The notes under the pieces: model-generated | What the model was told of the DNA's origin: nothing | Seen by the model: only the letters and a program-made list of their open reading frames with translations | Database searches by the model: none | Shown: in pieces, positions 43,546 to 52,252 of the stretch | Layout of the letters: each line of letters begins with the position of its first letter | Numbering within the stretch: the stretch's first letter is position 1 | NCBI RefSeq assembly: GCF_036347135.1 | Contig: NZ_CP108938.1 | Coordinates: 8,680,001 to 8,744,000, forward strand | DNA: 64,000 bases | Reading direction: 5' to 3' | Origin: Streptomyces sp. NBC_00775 | GTDB lineage: Bacteria; Actinomycetota; Actinomycetes; Streptomycetales; Streptomycetaceae | Program-made: the position numbers and the translations under genes

Positions 43546-44009
43546 GCGTTCACCCAGTGTGCAGAACTGAATCACCGAGCGTGCGGAACGAATACGGGGA
43601 ATAGCCGAGGGTTCCCCGAGGTAACCGCAGGTGACCCTCTCACAGGAATTCATTCGCGAGCCGGATGGCCGAATTCCGGTACTTGCCAACCCAGTTGAGA
43701 GTGTGACGTTCGTCACGCCGCGAGGGGTCGACATCGGTTCAGGCGTGTGCAGTAACCCCCCTTTCTAGGGTGGCCGACGTGCCCTTGTGTCCCGATTGGT
43801 GGAATCCTGTACGAATCCTTCCGCTGTCGGGTTATCGGTGCGTCCACGCCCGGTTTCGTAGCGTGATGGGAACTCAACTCCGGTACCTGCGGGCCGTCCT
43901 GGTGGTGCGGACTAATGTCGTCGCGAGAACATCGCCGTACCCCCCGTGACCCGCCGCACCACCCCTGCATGCGGGTTCGCGGAATCTACAGCTCTGGAGA
44001 AACTCGAGC
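43546..44009. other. Long intergenic region with a perfect palindrome
   Basis: 464 bp with no supported gene and lower GC than its surroundings, suggesting control DNA for the first solute-binding gene. It contains the palindrome at 43703-43716. TTGTGT near 43783 with TGTACG further on could be a promoter, but the match is weak. There are no further repeats. Confidence 0.5.
43703..43716. promoter_or_regulatory. Perfect palindrome GTGACGTTCGTCAC
   Basis: A 14-bp perfect inverted repeat about 300 bp before the tandem solute-binding genes. Its size and symmetry suit a dimeric regulator; half-site GTGACG is CRP-like. The cognate protein is unknown. Confidence 0.45.
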
Positions 44010-45614
44010 ATGAACCGCAAGACTTTGGTGCTGCCGGCCGTGGTCGGCCTGCTCGCCCCGGTGCTCGCCGCGTGTGGTGGGTCCGACAGCGGGAGCAACA
44101 GCGGCGATGCCATCGTTGTCGGCACCACGGACCGGTTCACGGCCTCGAAGGATGCCCCGGCTCCCCTCGACCCGGCGTACGCGTACGACGTGGGCACCTG
44201 GAACGTTCTCCGCCAGACCGTGCAGACCCTGATGGTCCAGCCGCGCGGCGACGGTGACCCGCAGCCCGAGGCGGCCGAGAAGTGCGGCTTCAGCGACACG
44301 GGCAACGAGCGCTACGCCTGCACGCTGCGCAAGGACCTGAAGTTCTCCAACGGCGATCCCGTCACCGCGAAGGACGTCAAGTTCTCCATCGACCGCGCCC
44401 TGTCGCTCAAGTCCGACAGTGGTGTGTTCGCGCTGCTCTCCACCATCGACACCGTCGAGACGCAGGGCGACCGCGAGGTCATCTTCCACCTCAAGACCGC
44501 GGACGCCACCTTCCCCTTCAAGCTGTCGACCCCGGTCGCCGGCATCGTGAACCCCGCGGACTACGAGAAGGGCAAGCTGCGCGACGGCTTCCAGGTGGAC
44601 GGCTCCGGCCCCTACACCCTTGAGGCCGAGGTCAAGAACGACGAGATGGTCAAGGCCGTCTTCACCAAGAACCCGAACTACAAGGGTCAGTTGAAGGTGA
44701 AGAACAGCAAGGTCGAGATGCGCTCCTACGAGAGCGCCGACGCCATGGGCACCGCGCTCGAAAAGGGCGACATCGACCTGATGACCCGCTCGATGACGCC
44801 CGCCCAGATCACCAAGCTCGGCAACGTCACGGACGGCGACATCGACCTGATCGAGATGCCCGGCCTGGAGATCCGCTACCTGGCCTTCAACACCGACGCC
44901 TCGTCGGTGAAGACCAAGGCCGTCCGCCAGGCCATGGCCCAGCTCGTCGACCGCGGTGAGCTCGTCTCCAAGGTGTACGGCTCCCAGGCCGAGCCGCTCT
45001 ACTCGATGGTCCCGGCCACCATCACGGGCCACTCCAACTCGTTCTTCAACAAGTACGGGGACCCGAGCGTCACCAAGGCCAAGGCGGCGCTCGCCAAGGC
45101 CAACATCACCACCCCGGTGAAGCTCACCCTGCACTACACGACCGACCACTACGGCACGTCCACCCAGCAGGAGTTCGAGGTCCTGAAGAAGCAGCTGAAC
45201 TCCAGCGGCCTCTTCGACGTCAGCATCTCGGGCACGAGCTGGGACAAGTTCGTCCCGGCCGAGCGGGCGGGCGACTACGACGTCTGGGGCATGGGCTGGT
45301 TCCCCGACTTCCCGGACGCCGACAACTACCTGGCGCCGTTCCTCGACAAGGACAACTTCCTCAAGTCGCCTTACAGGAACAACCAGGTCATCAACACCCT
45401 CATCCCGGAGTCCCGGCGCGAGGCCGACCGCCTCACCGCGTCGAAGAGCCTCACCGACATCCAGGACATCGTGGCCGAGGACGTCCCGCTGCTGCCCCTG
45501 TGGCAGGGCAAGCAGTACATCGCCGCGCGGGACGACATCACGGGCACGGAGTGGGCGCTCAACTCCTCCTCGACCCTCCAGCTGTGGGAGCTCGGCCGAG
45601 GAGTCAGCGGCTGA
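44010..45614 (+). CDS. Peptide/nickel-type ABC solute-binding lipoprotein (SBP family 5), copy 1
   Basis: 534 aa. Signal MNRKTLVLPAVVGLLAPVLAAC with a lipobox Cys at 22. The mature part is an SBP_bac_5 fold: CTLRKDLKFSNGDPVTAKDVKFSIDRAL, DGSGPYTLEAEV, VRQAMAQLVDRGELVSKVYG and DVWGMGWFPDFPDADNYLAPF. It would capture an oligopeptide or similar ligand outside the membrane. No permease or ATPase gene is adjacent, so it must work with a transporter encoded elsewhere or act as a sensor. It is paralogous to the next gene. Confidence 0.9.
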   Translation: MNRKTLVLPAVVGLLAPVLAACGGSDSGSNSGDAIVVGTTDRFTASKDAPAPLDPAYAYDVGTWNVLRQTVQTLMVQPRGDGDPQPEAAEKCGFSDTGNERYACTLRKDLKFSNGDPVTAKDVKFSIDRALSLKSDSGVFALLSTIDTVETQGDREVIFHLKTADATFPFKLSTPVAGIVNPADYEKGKLRDGFQVDGSGPYTLEAEVKNDEMVKAVFTKNPNYKGQLKVKNSKVEMRSYESADAMGTALEKGDIDLMTRSMTPAQITKLGNVTDGDIDLIEMPGLEIRYLAFNTDASSVKTKAVRQAMAQLVDRGELVSKVYGSQAEPLYSMVPATITGHSNSFFNKYGDPSVTKAKAALAKANITTPVKLTLHYTTDHYGTSTQQEFEVLKKQLNSSGLFDVSISGTSWDKFVPAERAGDYDVWGMGWFPDFPDADNYLAPFLDKDNFLKSPYRNNQVINTLIPESRREADRLTASKSLTDIQDIVAEDVPLLPLWQGKQYIAARDDITGTEWALNSSSTLQLWELGRGVSG

Positions 45615-45627
45615 CCGATCTCCCCGA

Positions 45628-45650
45628 CCCGGGGCCGGGGCGGCCCCGGG
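45628..45650 (+). terminator. Hairpin between the two solute-binding genes
   Basis: A perfect 9-bp GC stem (45628-45636 / 45642-45650), 5-nt loop, between the paralogues. It may reduce read-through into copy 2. Confidence 0.6.
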
Positions 45651-45675
45651 TTCTCGAGACCCGACGACAAGGCAC

Positions 45676-47265
45676 ATGCTCGTGAACATGCGCAACCAGT
45701 GGCCAGTTCTGCCCATCGTGGCGGGGCTGGCCTCCGGCCTGCTCACCGGATGCGGCTCGGACACGGGCGACTCCGGGAGCAGCGGCTCCTCCGTGGTCAT
45801 GGGGATGTCTGACGACGTCCTGGCCACCGACCCGGCGTCCGGCTACGACCCGGGCTCCTGGCTGTTGTTCAACAACGTCTTCCAGTCGCTGTTGAGTTTC
45901 CCCAACGGAGGCACCGAGCCGGTCCCGGAGGCCGCCAAGGAGTGCACGTTCACGGACACCTCGACCAAGGTGTACAAGTGCACGCTGCAGGACGGGCTGA
46001 AGTTCAGCAACGGTGACGAGCTCACCTCGAAGGACGTCAAGTTCTCCTTCGACCGCATGCTGGAGATCAACGACGACGCCGGTCCCGCGATCATGTTCCC
46101 CATGCTCGACAAGGTGGAGACGCCGGACAGGAAGACCGTCGTCTTCCACCTCAAGTACGCCGACGCCACCTTCCCGAGCAAGATCGCCTCCGGCGCGGGC
46201 TCGATCGTGGACCACCAGCAGTACTCCAGCAGCGGACTGCGCACGGACAACAAGGCCGTCGGCTCGGGCCCGTACACGCTGGACTCCTTCAGCAAGGACA
46301 AGGCCGTCTTCTCCGTCAACGGCAACTACAACGGCACCGCCAAGGTGAAGAACTCCGGCATGACGCTGAAGTTCTTCCACGGCGACCAGTCCGCCCTGAA
46401 GAACGCGCTGCTCAGCAACCAGATCGACATCGCCTACCGAGGCCTCGCCGCCAACGACATCGCGGACATCGAGGACGACACCGCCACCGGCAGTGGCGTC
46501 AACGTCGTCGAGGGCACCAGCGCCGAAGTCCAGCACCTCGTCTTCAACATGGACGACCCCGTCGCCGGCAAGCTCGGCGTGCGCAAGGCCATCGCCTATC
46601 TCCTCGACCGCGACGCCCTGGTCAACGAGGTCTACGAGGACACGGCGACACCGCTCTACTCGATCATCCCGGCCGGCATCACCGGCCACAACACGTCGTT
46701 CTTCGACACCTACGGCGCCCGCCCCTCGAAGTCCAAGGCCCAGGCCGCGCTGCGCGCCGAGGGCATCAGCGGCAAGGTGAAACTGACGCTCTGGTCGACG
46801 CCGTCGCGCTACGGCCCGTCCACCGACCAGGAGTTCGAGGCGATCGCCAAGCAGCTCAACGCCAGCGGGCTGTTCGACGCCACCGTGAAGTCCGTCGCCT
46901 ACGACCAGTACGAGAAGGACATCGCCAAGGGCAAGTACGGCGTGTACGTGAAGGGCTGGGTGCCCGACTACCCGGACCCGGACAACTTCACGGCCCCCTT
47001 CTTCGGCAAGGGCAACGTGCTGAGCAACAACTTCACCAACAGCACGATCACCGGCCAGCTCATCCCGAAGACCGCCGCCGAGAGCGACCGCTCCTCGACC
47101 GAATCCGACTACGGCAGGCTTCAGGACCTCGTGGCCGACGAAGTGCCGATCATCCCGATCTGGCAGGCCAAGCAGTACGCCGTCGTCCGCGACAACGTCT
47201 ACGGGCTCGAATACTGCCTCGACGCCTCGACCGTGTTCCGCTTCTGGGAGATCAGCAAGGGCTGA
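45676..47265 (+). CDS. Peptide/nickel-type ABC solute-binding lipoprotein (SBP family 5), copy 2
   Basis: 529 aa from the ATG at 45676. The GTG at 45682 has better spacing to the AAGG at 45669, and MRNQWPVL at 45688 is a third choice. Lipobox LLTGC. The fold matches copy 1 segment by segment (CTLQDGLKFSNGDELTSKDVKFSFDRML; GSGPYTLDSF; VRKAIAYLLDRDALVNEVYE; YVKGWVPDYPDPDNFTAPFFGKGN), clearly a tandem duplicate that has diverged. The ligand is unknown. It is followed by a very strong terminator. Confidence 0.9.
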   Translation: MLVNMRNQWPVLPIVAGLASGLLTGCGSDTGDSGSSGSSVVMGMSDDVLATDPASGYDPGSWLLFNNVFQSLLSFPNGGTEPVPEAAKECTFTDTSTKVYKCTLQDGLKFSNGDELTSKDVKFSFDRMLEINDDAGPAIMFPMLDKVETPDRKTVVFHLKYADATFPSKIASGAGSIVDHQQYSSSGLRTDNKAVGSGPYTLDSFSKDKAVFSVNGNYNGTAKVKNSGMTLKFFHGDQSALKNALLSNQIDIAYRGLAANDIADIEDDTATGSGVNVVEGTSAEVQHLVFNMDDPVAGKLGVRKAIAYLLDRDALVNEVYEDTATPLYSIIPAGITGHNTSFFDTYGARPSKSKAQAALRAEGISGKVKLTLWSTPSRYGPSTDQEFEAIAKQLNASGLFDATVKSVAYDQYEKDIAKGKYGVYVKGWVPDYPDPDNFTAPFFGKGNVLSNNFTNSTITGQLIPKTAAESDRSSTESDYGRLQDLVADEVPIIPIWQAKQYAVVRDNVYGLEYCLDASTVFRFWEISKG

Positions 47266-47276
47266 CCGGCCGTGTA

Positions 47277-47324
47277 CATACGTTGAGGGCGCCCCCTTCC
47301 AGAAGGAGGCGCCCTCAACGTATG
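47277..47324. terminator. Very strong bidirectional terminator
   Basis: A perfect 17-bp stem (47277-47293 / 47308-47324). The inner sequence can extend the pairing (CCTTC/GAAGG). It lies between convergent genes. Confidence 0.9.
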
Positions 47325-47336
47325 TGCTGCGACGGG

Positions 47337-48008
47337 CTACTGCGCGCCGGGGCGCACCAGCCCGCTCTCGTACGCGTACACCGCGGCCTGCACCCGGTCA
47401 CGCAGCCCCAGCTTGGTCAGGACGTGGCCCACATGCGTCTTGACCGTGGTCTCGCTGACGAACAGGTCGGCCGCGATCTCCGCGTTCGACAGGCCGCGAG
47501 CCACCAGCTTCAGCACCTCGACCTCACGGTCGGTCAGCGTGTTCAGCGTGTCCGGAACCGGCTCGTCGCCGGACGGCAGATGGCCCGCGTACTTGTCGAG
47601 CAGCCGGCGCGTGATGCTCGGCGCGAGCATCGCCTCGCCCGCCGCGACCACCCTGATCGCCTGCACCAGCTCATCGGCGGGCGCGTCCTTCAGCAGAAAG
47701 CCGCTGGCGCCCGCGCGCAGCGCCTCCACCACGTACTCGTCGAGGTCGAAGGTCGTCAGGACGAGGACCTTCGCCGGACCGTCCCGGCCGGGGCCGGAGA
47801 TCTGCCGGGTCGCCTCGACACCGTCCATCCGCGGCATACGGATGTCCATCAGAACCACATCGGGCTGCAAGGCACGTACTTGGTCGAGTGCCTGGAGACC
47901 GTCACCGGCCTCGCCGACGACCGCAAGGTCCTGCTCCGCTTCCAGGATCATCCGGAAGCCGGTACGCAGCAGCGGCTGGTCGTCGACCAGTAGGACGCGG
48001 ATGGCCAC
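47337..48008 (-). CDS. NarL/LuxR-family response regulator (orphan)
   Basis: 223 aa, GTG start with AAGGAG six bases upstream. Receiver domain: IRVLLVDDQPLLRTGF (acidic pair), DVVLMDIRMPRMDG (phospho-Asp about 54), VLTTF and FLLKDAPADELV (Lys). The C-terminal LuxR helix-turn-helix is LTDREVEVLKLVARGLSNAEIAADLFVSETTVKTHVGHVLTKLGLRDR. No sensor kinase gene is next to it, so its partner is unknown. Confidence 0.93.
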   Translation of the reverse strand: MAIRVLLVDDQPLLRTGFRMILEAEQDLAVVGEAGDGLQALDQVRALQPDVVLMDIRMPRMDGVEATRQISGPGRDGPAKVLVLTTFDLDEYVVEALRAGASGFLLKDAPADELVQAIRVVAAGEAMLAPSITRRLLDKYAGHLPSGDEPVPDTLNTLTDREVEVLKLVARGLSNAEIAADLFVSETTVKTHVGHVLTKLGLRDRVQAAVYAYESGLVRPGAQ

Positions 48009-48091
48009 GTGAGTCTCCTTCGCTAGTCCGGCCCCATTCTGCCCTGCGCGTGCTCACCGGCTCGCCTCTGGGGCGCTCCAGCCCCGCCGGC

Positions 48092-49090
48092 TCACACGCC
48101 GTCCGGCCCGGGCGCCACGACGGGCAGCGGATAGGGCGGGGGAGTGCCACCGAATTCCGGACATACCGCCTGGTGATCGCACCAGCCGCACAGCTTGGTG
48201 GGCCGCGGCCGCCAGTCACCGGTCTCGGTGGCCTGCCGGATCGCGTCCCACAGGGCGAGCAGCTTGCGCTCGACCCGCTCCAGGTCCGCGATCACCGGGT
48301 CGTACGTCAGCACGTCACCGCTGCCGAGATAGACGAGCTGGAGCCGGCGCGGGACCACCTGCTTCAGCCGCCACACCACGAGGGCGTAGAACTTCATCTG
48401 GAACAGGGCGCCCTCGGCGTACTCGGGCCGTGGTGCCTTGCCCGTCTTGTAGTCGACGATCCGGACCTCGCCCGTCGGCGCCACGTCGACCCGGTCGATG
48501 ATGCCGCGCAGCTTGAGCCCGGAGTCGAGCCGCGCCTCGACGAACAGCTCCCGCTCGGCGGGTTCGAGGCGGGTCGGGTCCTCCAGCGTGAACCAGCGCT
48601 CGACCAGCTGCTCGGCCTCGGTGAGCCAGCGCGCCAGCCGCTCGCCCTCCGGGTCGTCGGCGAACAGCTCCACGACCTCCGGTTTGGTCTCCCGCAAGCG
48701 GTCCCACTGCCCAGGGATCAACGACTTGGCGCGCGGCGCCGTCCGCTCCGTCGCCGGTGCGTCGAAGAGCCGCTCAAGGACCGCGTGCACCAAAGTGCCC
48801 CTGGTCGCCGCCTCGCTCGGCTTCTCGGGAAGCTTGTCGATCACCCGGAACCGGTACAGCAACGGGCACTGCATGAAGTCACTGGCACGCGACGGCGACA
48901 GCGACGTGGGCGGCACGGCGGGGGCGGCCGGTATGGCAGCGGCGGCCGCGACAGCCTCGGTACCTTCCGCCGCTTCGCTCGCGACGACTCCGGTCGCTTC
49001 GACCGCGACGGCTTCGGTCCGCTCGGCCGGTACGGCGGCCCCGGCGCTGTCGGCGCCGTTCTCCGCGACGCCCTCGGTGCTGGTTTCCAT
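48092..49090 (-). CDS. RecB-family PD-(D/E)XK nuclease with Fe-S cluster motif
   Basis: 332 aa, ATG at 49090 with AAGG nine bases upstream. The first 60 residues are Ala/Glu/Val-rich and probably disordered. The nuclease core is LSPSRASDFMQCPLLYRFRVIDKLPEKPSEAATRGTLVHAVLERLF, LRGIIDRVDVAPTGEVRIVDYKTGKAPR (catalytic Asp...Asp-x-Lys) and CGWCDHQAVC. One Cys near the start (MQCP) plus three at the end is the AddB/Cas4-type 4Fe-4S arrangement. It has no helicase domain. Role in DNA repair is inference. Confidence 0.88.
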   Translation of the reverse strand: METSTEGVAENGADSAGAAVPAERTEAVAVEATGVVASEAAEGTEAVAAAAAIPAAPAVPPTSLSPSRASDFMQCPLLYRFRVIDKLPEKPSEAATRGTLVHAVLERLFDAPATERTAPRAKSLIPGQWDRLRETKPEVVELFADDPEGERLARWLTEAEQLVERWFTLEDPTRLEPAERELFVEARLDSGLKLRGIIDRVDVAPTGEVRIVDYKTGKAPRPEYAEGALFQMKFYALVVWRLKQVVPRRLQLVYLGSGDVLTYDPVIADLERVERKLLALWDAIRQATETGDWRPRPTKLCGWCDHQAVCPEFGGTPPPYPLPVVAPGPDGV

Positions 49091-49366
49091 GACGACAGAC
49101 CTTACGGCCCGCCACTGACAGTGCTGCGCCATTACAGGGGACAACCCCCGGACCCCCAGCCGGACAAGCGGGTCGGCCGCACCGGCCGGCGGCGACACCG
49201 GACGGTCCGCGTGAGCGATACGAGCAGTGCCCGGGCGGCGCGGGCGACGGCGCGGAAAACGGAGGGGGTGCCGGGGCGGAACGCGTCGAGACGGCCGCAT
49301 ACCATCGACCCAGACCCTCCTGCTCCGCATGATCGGGGCGGGAGACGCTTCGAACGAGGGGACATC

Positions 49367-51010
49367 GTGGACGAGAGCGGCGGGAGCGGGCAGCCGCGGT
49401 CCGGTACCGATGAAGCGGCCGAGCGCCACGAGGGGCCGCAGGCCTCCACGGGCCCGGCCGTGGACGCCACGCGCCCCGGACCGGACCCTCGCGAGCGCCC
49501 CACCGGGCCCGCGCCCACGGCCCCGGGTGATCCCGAGCCCCAGTCCGACGCCGACGCCTCGGCCCAGGACCGGCCGGGCGGCGAAGCAGCCCCTGACATC
49601 TCGGCCGAGCCCGAGACGCCCCAGGGCCCTCCGGGCGAGTCCCGGTCCGAAATCGGTGCCGACGAAACCACCGACACCGGTGCCGACGAAACAACCGACA
49701 CCGGTGCTGCCGCAAACACCGACATCGGTGCCGCCGACCACTCCTTTGCGAAGACCGGCACCCGGCCCACGGAAACCGACTCGGCCGACCCCGCCGCGTC
49801 CAACCGGACCCTGGCCCAGTCCGGTTCCGGCAAGGGCCGGCCGCCGCGCCGCGGCAAGGAGCCCGGTGGCGGGCTGCTCATGGGGCGGCCCTTCGGCGTA
49901 CCGGTGTATGTCGCGCCGAGCTGGTTCCTCGTGGCCGCGCTGATCACCTGGGTGTTCGGCGGCCAGCTGGACCGCGTGCTGCCGGACCTCGGCGCCGCGC
50001 GTTACCTGGTGTCCCTCTTCTTCGCCGTCGTCTTCTACGCCTCCGTGCTCGTCCACGAGCTCGCCCACACCGTCGCCGCCCTGCGCTTCAAACTGCCGGT
50101 GCGCCGGATCCAGCTGCAGTTCTTCGGCGGGGTCTCGGAGATCGAGAAGGAGGCCGAGACACCGGGCCGGGAGTTCGTGCTGGCCTTCGTCGGCCCACTG
50201 CTCTCGCTCATCCTGTCCGGCCTTTTCTACGTGGCCATGCAGACCGTCGAACCGGGCACGGTCCCCGGCGTCCTGCTCGCCGGCCTGATGATCTCCAACC
50301 TCATCGTCGCCGCCTTCAACCTGCTGCCCGGACTGCCCCTGGACGGCGGCCGCATGCTCCGCGCCGTCGTCTGGAAGATCACCGGCAGGCCGATGAGCGG
50401 CACGATCGCCGCCGCCTGGGTCGGCCGCGCCCTCGCCGTCTCCGTACTGATCGGGCTGCCCCTGCTCACCCAGTCCGGAGTACTCGGCGACACCCCGGAA
50501 GACATCGGCGGCATGGACACCGTCACCGACGCCCTGCTCGCCGCCATCCTCGCCGCGATCATCTGGACCGGCGCCGGCAACAGCCTGCGGATGGCCCGGC
50601 TGCGCGAACACCTGCCGGAGCTGCGCGCCCGCTCGCTCACCCGGCGCGCGGTCCCGGTCGAGACCAACACCCCCCTCTCGGAAGCCCTGCGCCGCGCCAA
50701 CGACGCCGGCGCCCGCGCCCTGGTCGTGGTCGACCCCGACGGCGAACCGCTCTCCCTGGTCCGCGAGGCCGCCATCGTCGGCGTACCGGAACACCGCCGC
50801 CCCTGGGTCGCCGTCAGCGGCCTCGCCCAGGACCTCACCGACGGCATGCGCGTCTCCGCCGAGCTCGCGGGCGAGGACCTCCTGGACGCCCTGCGCGCGA
50901 CCCCGGCGACCGAATACCTGGTGGTGGAGGACTCGGGCGAGATCTACGGAGTCCTCTCGGCGGCAGACGTGGAGCGAGCCTTCGTCAAGGCGATGGCCCG
51001 CCCCTCCTGA
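49367..51010 (+). CDS. Site-2 protease (M50 family) with CBS domains
   Basis: 547 aa, GTG at 49367 behind GAGGGG. Residues 1-160 are a long hydrophilic, low-complexity region with a 3 x 8-residue repeat (GADETTDT). The membrane protease follows: VLVHELAHTVA (HExxH, about 230) and NLLPGLPLDGGRMLRA (third metal ligand), across about five to six helices. Two CBS motifs lie at the C-terminus (PVETNTPLSEALRRANDAGARALVVVDPDGEPLSLV ... YLVVEDSGEIYGVLSAADVERAF). It probably cleaves membrane-embedded regulators under nucleotide control (inference). Confidence 0.9.
   Translation: MDESGGSGQPRSGTDEAAERHEGPQASTGPAVDATRPGPDPRERPTGPAPTAPGDPEPQSDADASAQDRPGGEAAPDISAEPETPQGPPGESRSEIGADETTDTGADETTDTGAAANTDIGAADHSFAKTGTRPTETDSADPAASNRTLAQSGSGKGRPPRRGKEPGGGLLMGRPFGVPVYVAPSWFLVAALITWVFGGQLDRVLPDLGAARYLVSLFFAVVFYASVLVHELAHTVAALRFKLPVRRIQLQFFGGVSEIEKEAETPGREFVLAFVGPLLSLILSGLFYVAMQTVEPGTVPGVLLAGLMISNLIVAAFNLLPGLPLDGGRMLRAVVWKITGRPMSGTIAAAWVGRALAVSVLIGLPLLTQSGVLGDTPEDIGGMDTVTDALLAAILAAIIWTGAGNSLRMARLREHLPELRARSLTRRAVPVETNTPLSEALRRANDAGARALVVVDPDGEPLSLVREAAIVGVPEHRRPWVAVSGLAQDLTDGMRVSAELAGEDLLDALRATPATEYLVVEDSGEIYGVLSAADVERAFVKAMARPS
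49655..49726 (+). repeat. 24-bp tandem repeat in the site-2 protease N-terminus
   Basis: Three 24-bp units (49655-49678, 49679-49702, 49703-49726), the first two nearly identical, encoding GADETTDT-type octapeptides in the disordered N-terminal region. Confidence 0.8.
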
Positions 51011-51036
51011 ACGGATCCGTCGCCCCCGGTGCCGTA

Positions 51037-51125
51037 CCGCGCCCCGTAAGGGGCGCGGGGCTGTGACATCGAGCGGCTCCGCCGCGTGGGCGCGACCAGC
51101 CACGAATCACCCGCGGTTTCCGCAC
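51037..51125. terminator. Terminator followed by a dispersed intergenic repeat
   Basis: A perfect 9-bp stem (51037-51045 / 51050-51058, loop gtaa) after the protease gene. The following sequence (GGGGCGCGGGGCTGTGACAT, then CGGCTCCGCCGCG and GCGCGACCAGCCACGAATC) resembles the element at 9307-9371 and a common Streptomyces intergenic repeat type (from memory). Confidence 0.6.
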
Positions 51126-51161
51126 GCACCTCGATTGGTCAGCGCCCCGTGCGGGGACCGG

Positions 51162-51167
51162 TAGGCT
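51162..51167 (+). promoter_or_regulatory. -10 element TAGGCT upstream of trmI
   Basis: TAGGCT ends 6 nt before the trmI ATG (51174) and there is no RBS: a leaderless arrangement identical in sequence and spacing to that before mshC. Confidence 0.45.
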
Positions 51168-51173
51168 GGTCAC

Positions 51174-52076
51174 ATGTCCGAACCGACCGGTGCCGCCCGC
51201 AGGCGCGGGCCCTTCAAGGTCGGGGACCAGGTTCAGCTGACCGACCCCAAGGGCCGCCACTACACGTTCACGCTCGAGGCCGGGAAGAACTTCCACACCC
51301 ACAAGGGTTCCTTCCCCCACGACGAGCTGATCGGTGCTCCCGAGGGCAGCGTTGTCCGCACCACGGGGAACGTCGCCTATCTCGCGCTGCGCCCCCTGCT
51401 CCCCGACTACGTCCTGTCCATGCCCCGCGGCGCCGCCGTGGTCTACCCCAAGGACGCGGGGCAGATCCTGGCCTTCGCCGACATCTTCCCCGGCGCACGC
51501 GTCGTGGAAGCGGGCGTGGGCTCCGGCTCGCTCAGCAGCTTCCTGCTGCGCGCCATCGGCGACCAGGGCATGCTGCACTCCTACGAGCGCCGCGAGGACT
51601 TCGCCGAGATCGCCCAGCAGAACGTGGAGCGCTACTTCGGCGGCCCGCACCCCGCCTGGCAGCTCACCGTCGGCGACCTCCAGGACAACCTGAGCGACAC
51701 CGACGTCGACCGCGTCATCCTCGACATGCTCGCCCCCTGGGAGTGCCTGGAGGCCGTCTCCAAGGCCCTCGTCCCCGGCGGCATCCTCTGCTGCTACGTG
51801 GCGACCACCACCCAGCTCGCGCGGACCGTGGAGTCCATCCGCGAGATCGGCTGCTTCAACGAGCCGACCTCCTGGGAGTCGATGATCCGCAACTGGCACG
51901 TCGAGGGCCTGGCCGTCCGCCCCGATCACCGGATGATCGGCCACACCGGCTTCCTGCTCACCGCCCGCCGCCTCGCGGACGGCGTCGAGCCGCCCATGCG
52001 CCGCCGCCGCCCCGCCAAGGGCGCGTACGGCGAGGACTACACCGGTCCGAACGCCGACGGCGGCTCCGGCCGCTGA
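51174..52076 (+). CDS. trmI: tRNA (adenine-58-N1)-methyltransferase
   Basis: 300 aa. It methylates A58 in the T loop of tRNA with SAM. The N-terminal beta domain is GPFKVGDQVQLTDPKGRHYTFTLEAGKNFHTHKGSFPHDELIG. The Rossmann part has RVVEAGVGSGSLSSFLLRAIG (SAM loop), LHSYERREDFAEIAQQNVE, DRVILDMLAPWE (catalytic Asp region) and GGILCCYVATTTQL. The length matches actinobacterial TrmI. It is often found near the proteasome locus, as here. Probably translated from a leaderless mRNA. Confidence 0.95.
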   Translation: MSEPTGAARRRGPFKVGDQVQLTDPKGRHYTFTLEAGKNFHTHKGSFPHDELIGAPEGSVVRTTGNVAYLALRPLLPDYVLSMPRGAAVVYPKDAGQILAFADIFPGARVVEAGVGSGSLSSFLLRAIGDQGMLHSYERREDFAEIAQQNVERYFGGPHPAWQLTVGDLQDNLSDTDVDRVILDMLAPWECLEAVSKALVPGGILCCYVATTTQLARTVESIREIGCFNEPTSWESMIRNWHVEGLAVRPDHRMIGHTGFLLTARRLADGVEPPMRRRRPAKGAYGEDYTGPNADGGSGR

Positions 52077-52095
52077 CGGACCCAACGCACCACGA

Positions 52096-52137
52096 CTGTG
52101 GCCGAGTTCCCGGAATCGCCCGGGAACTCGGCCACAG
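52096..52137 (+). terminator. trmI terminator
   Basis: A perfect 17-bp stem (52096-52112 / 52121-52137) with an 8-nt loop, followed by CCCTTTTCC, so close to a classical intrinsic terminator. Confidence 0.93.
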
Positions 52138-52252
52138 CCCTTTTCCGTTGACGCGCCGCCAGAAGTCCGGACCCCGCCGTTCCACCACACTGTGACGTGT
52201 GGCACCATGCGGGACACCCCCACCGGCACAGCCCTCACAGGAGACGCTCCTA

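Noticed and set aside
48092..51103. A single 1003-codon minus-strand frame joining the RecB-like nuclease with sequence opposite the site-2 protease
   Set aside because: Only the last 332 codons look like protein; the upstream part is antisense of the protease. The nuclease start is at 49090.
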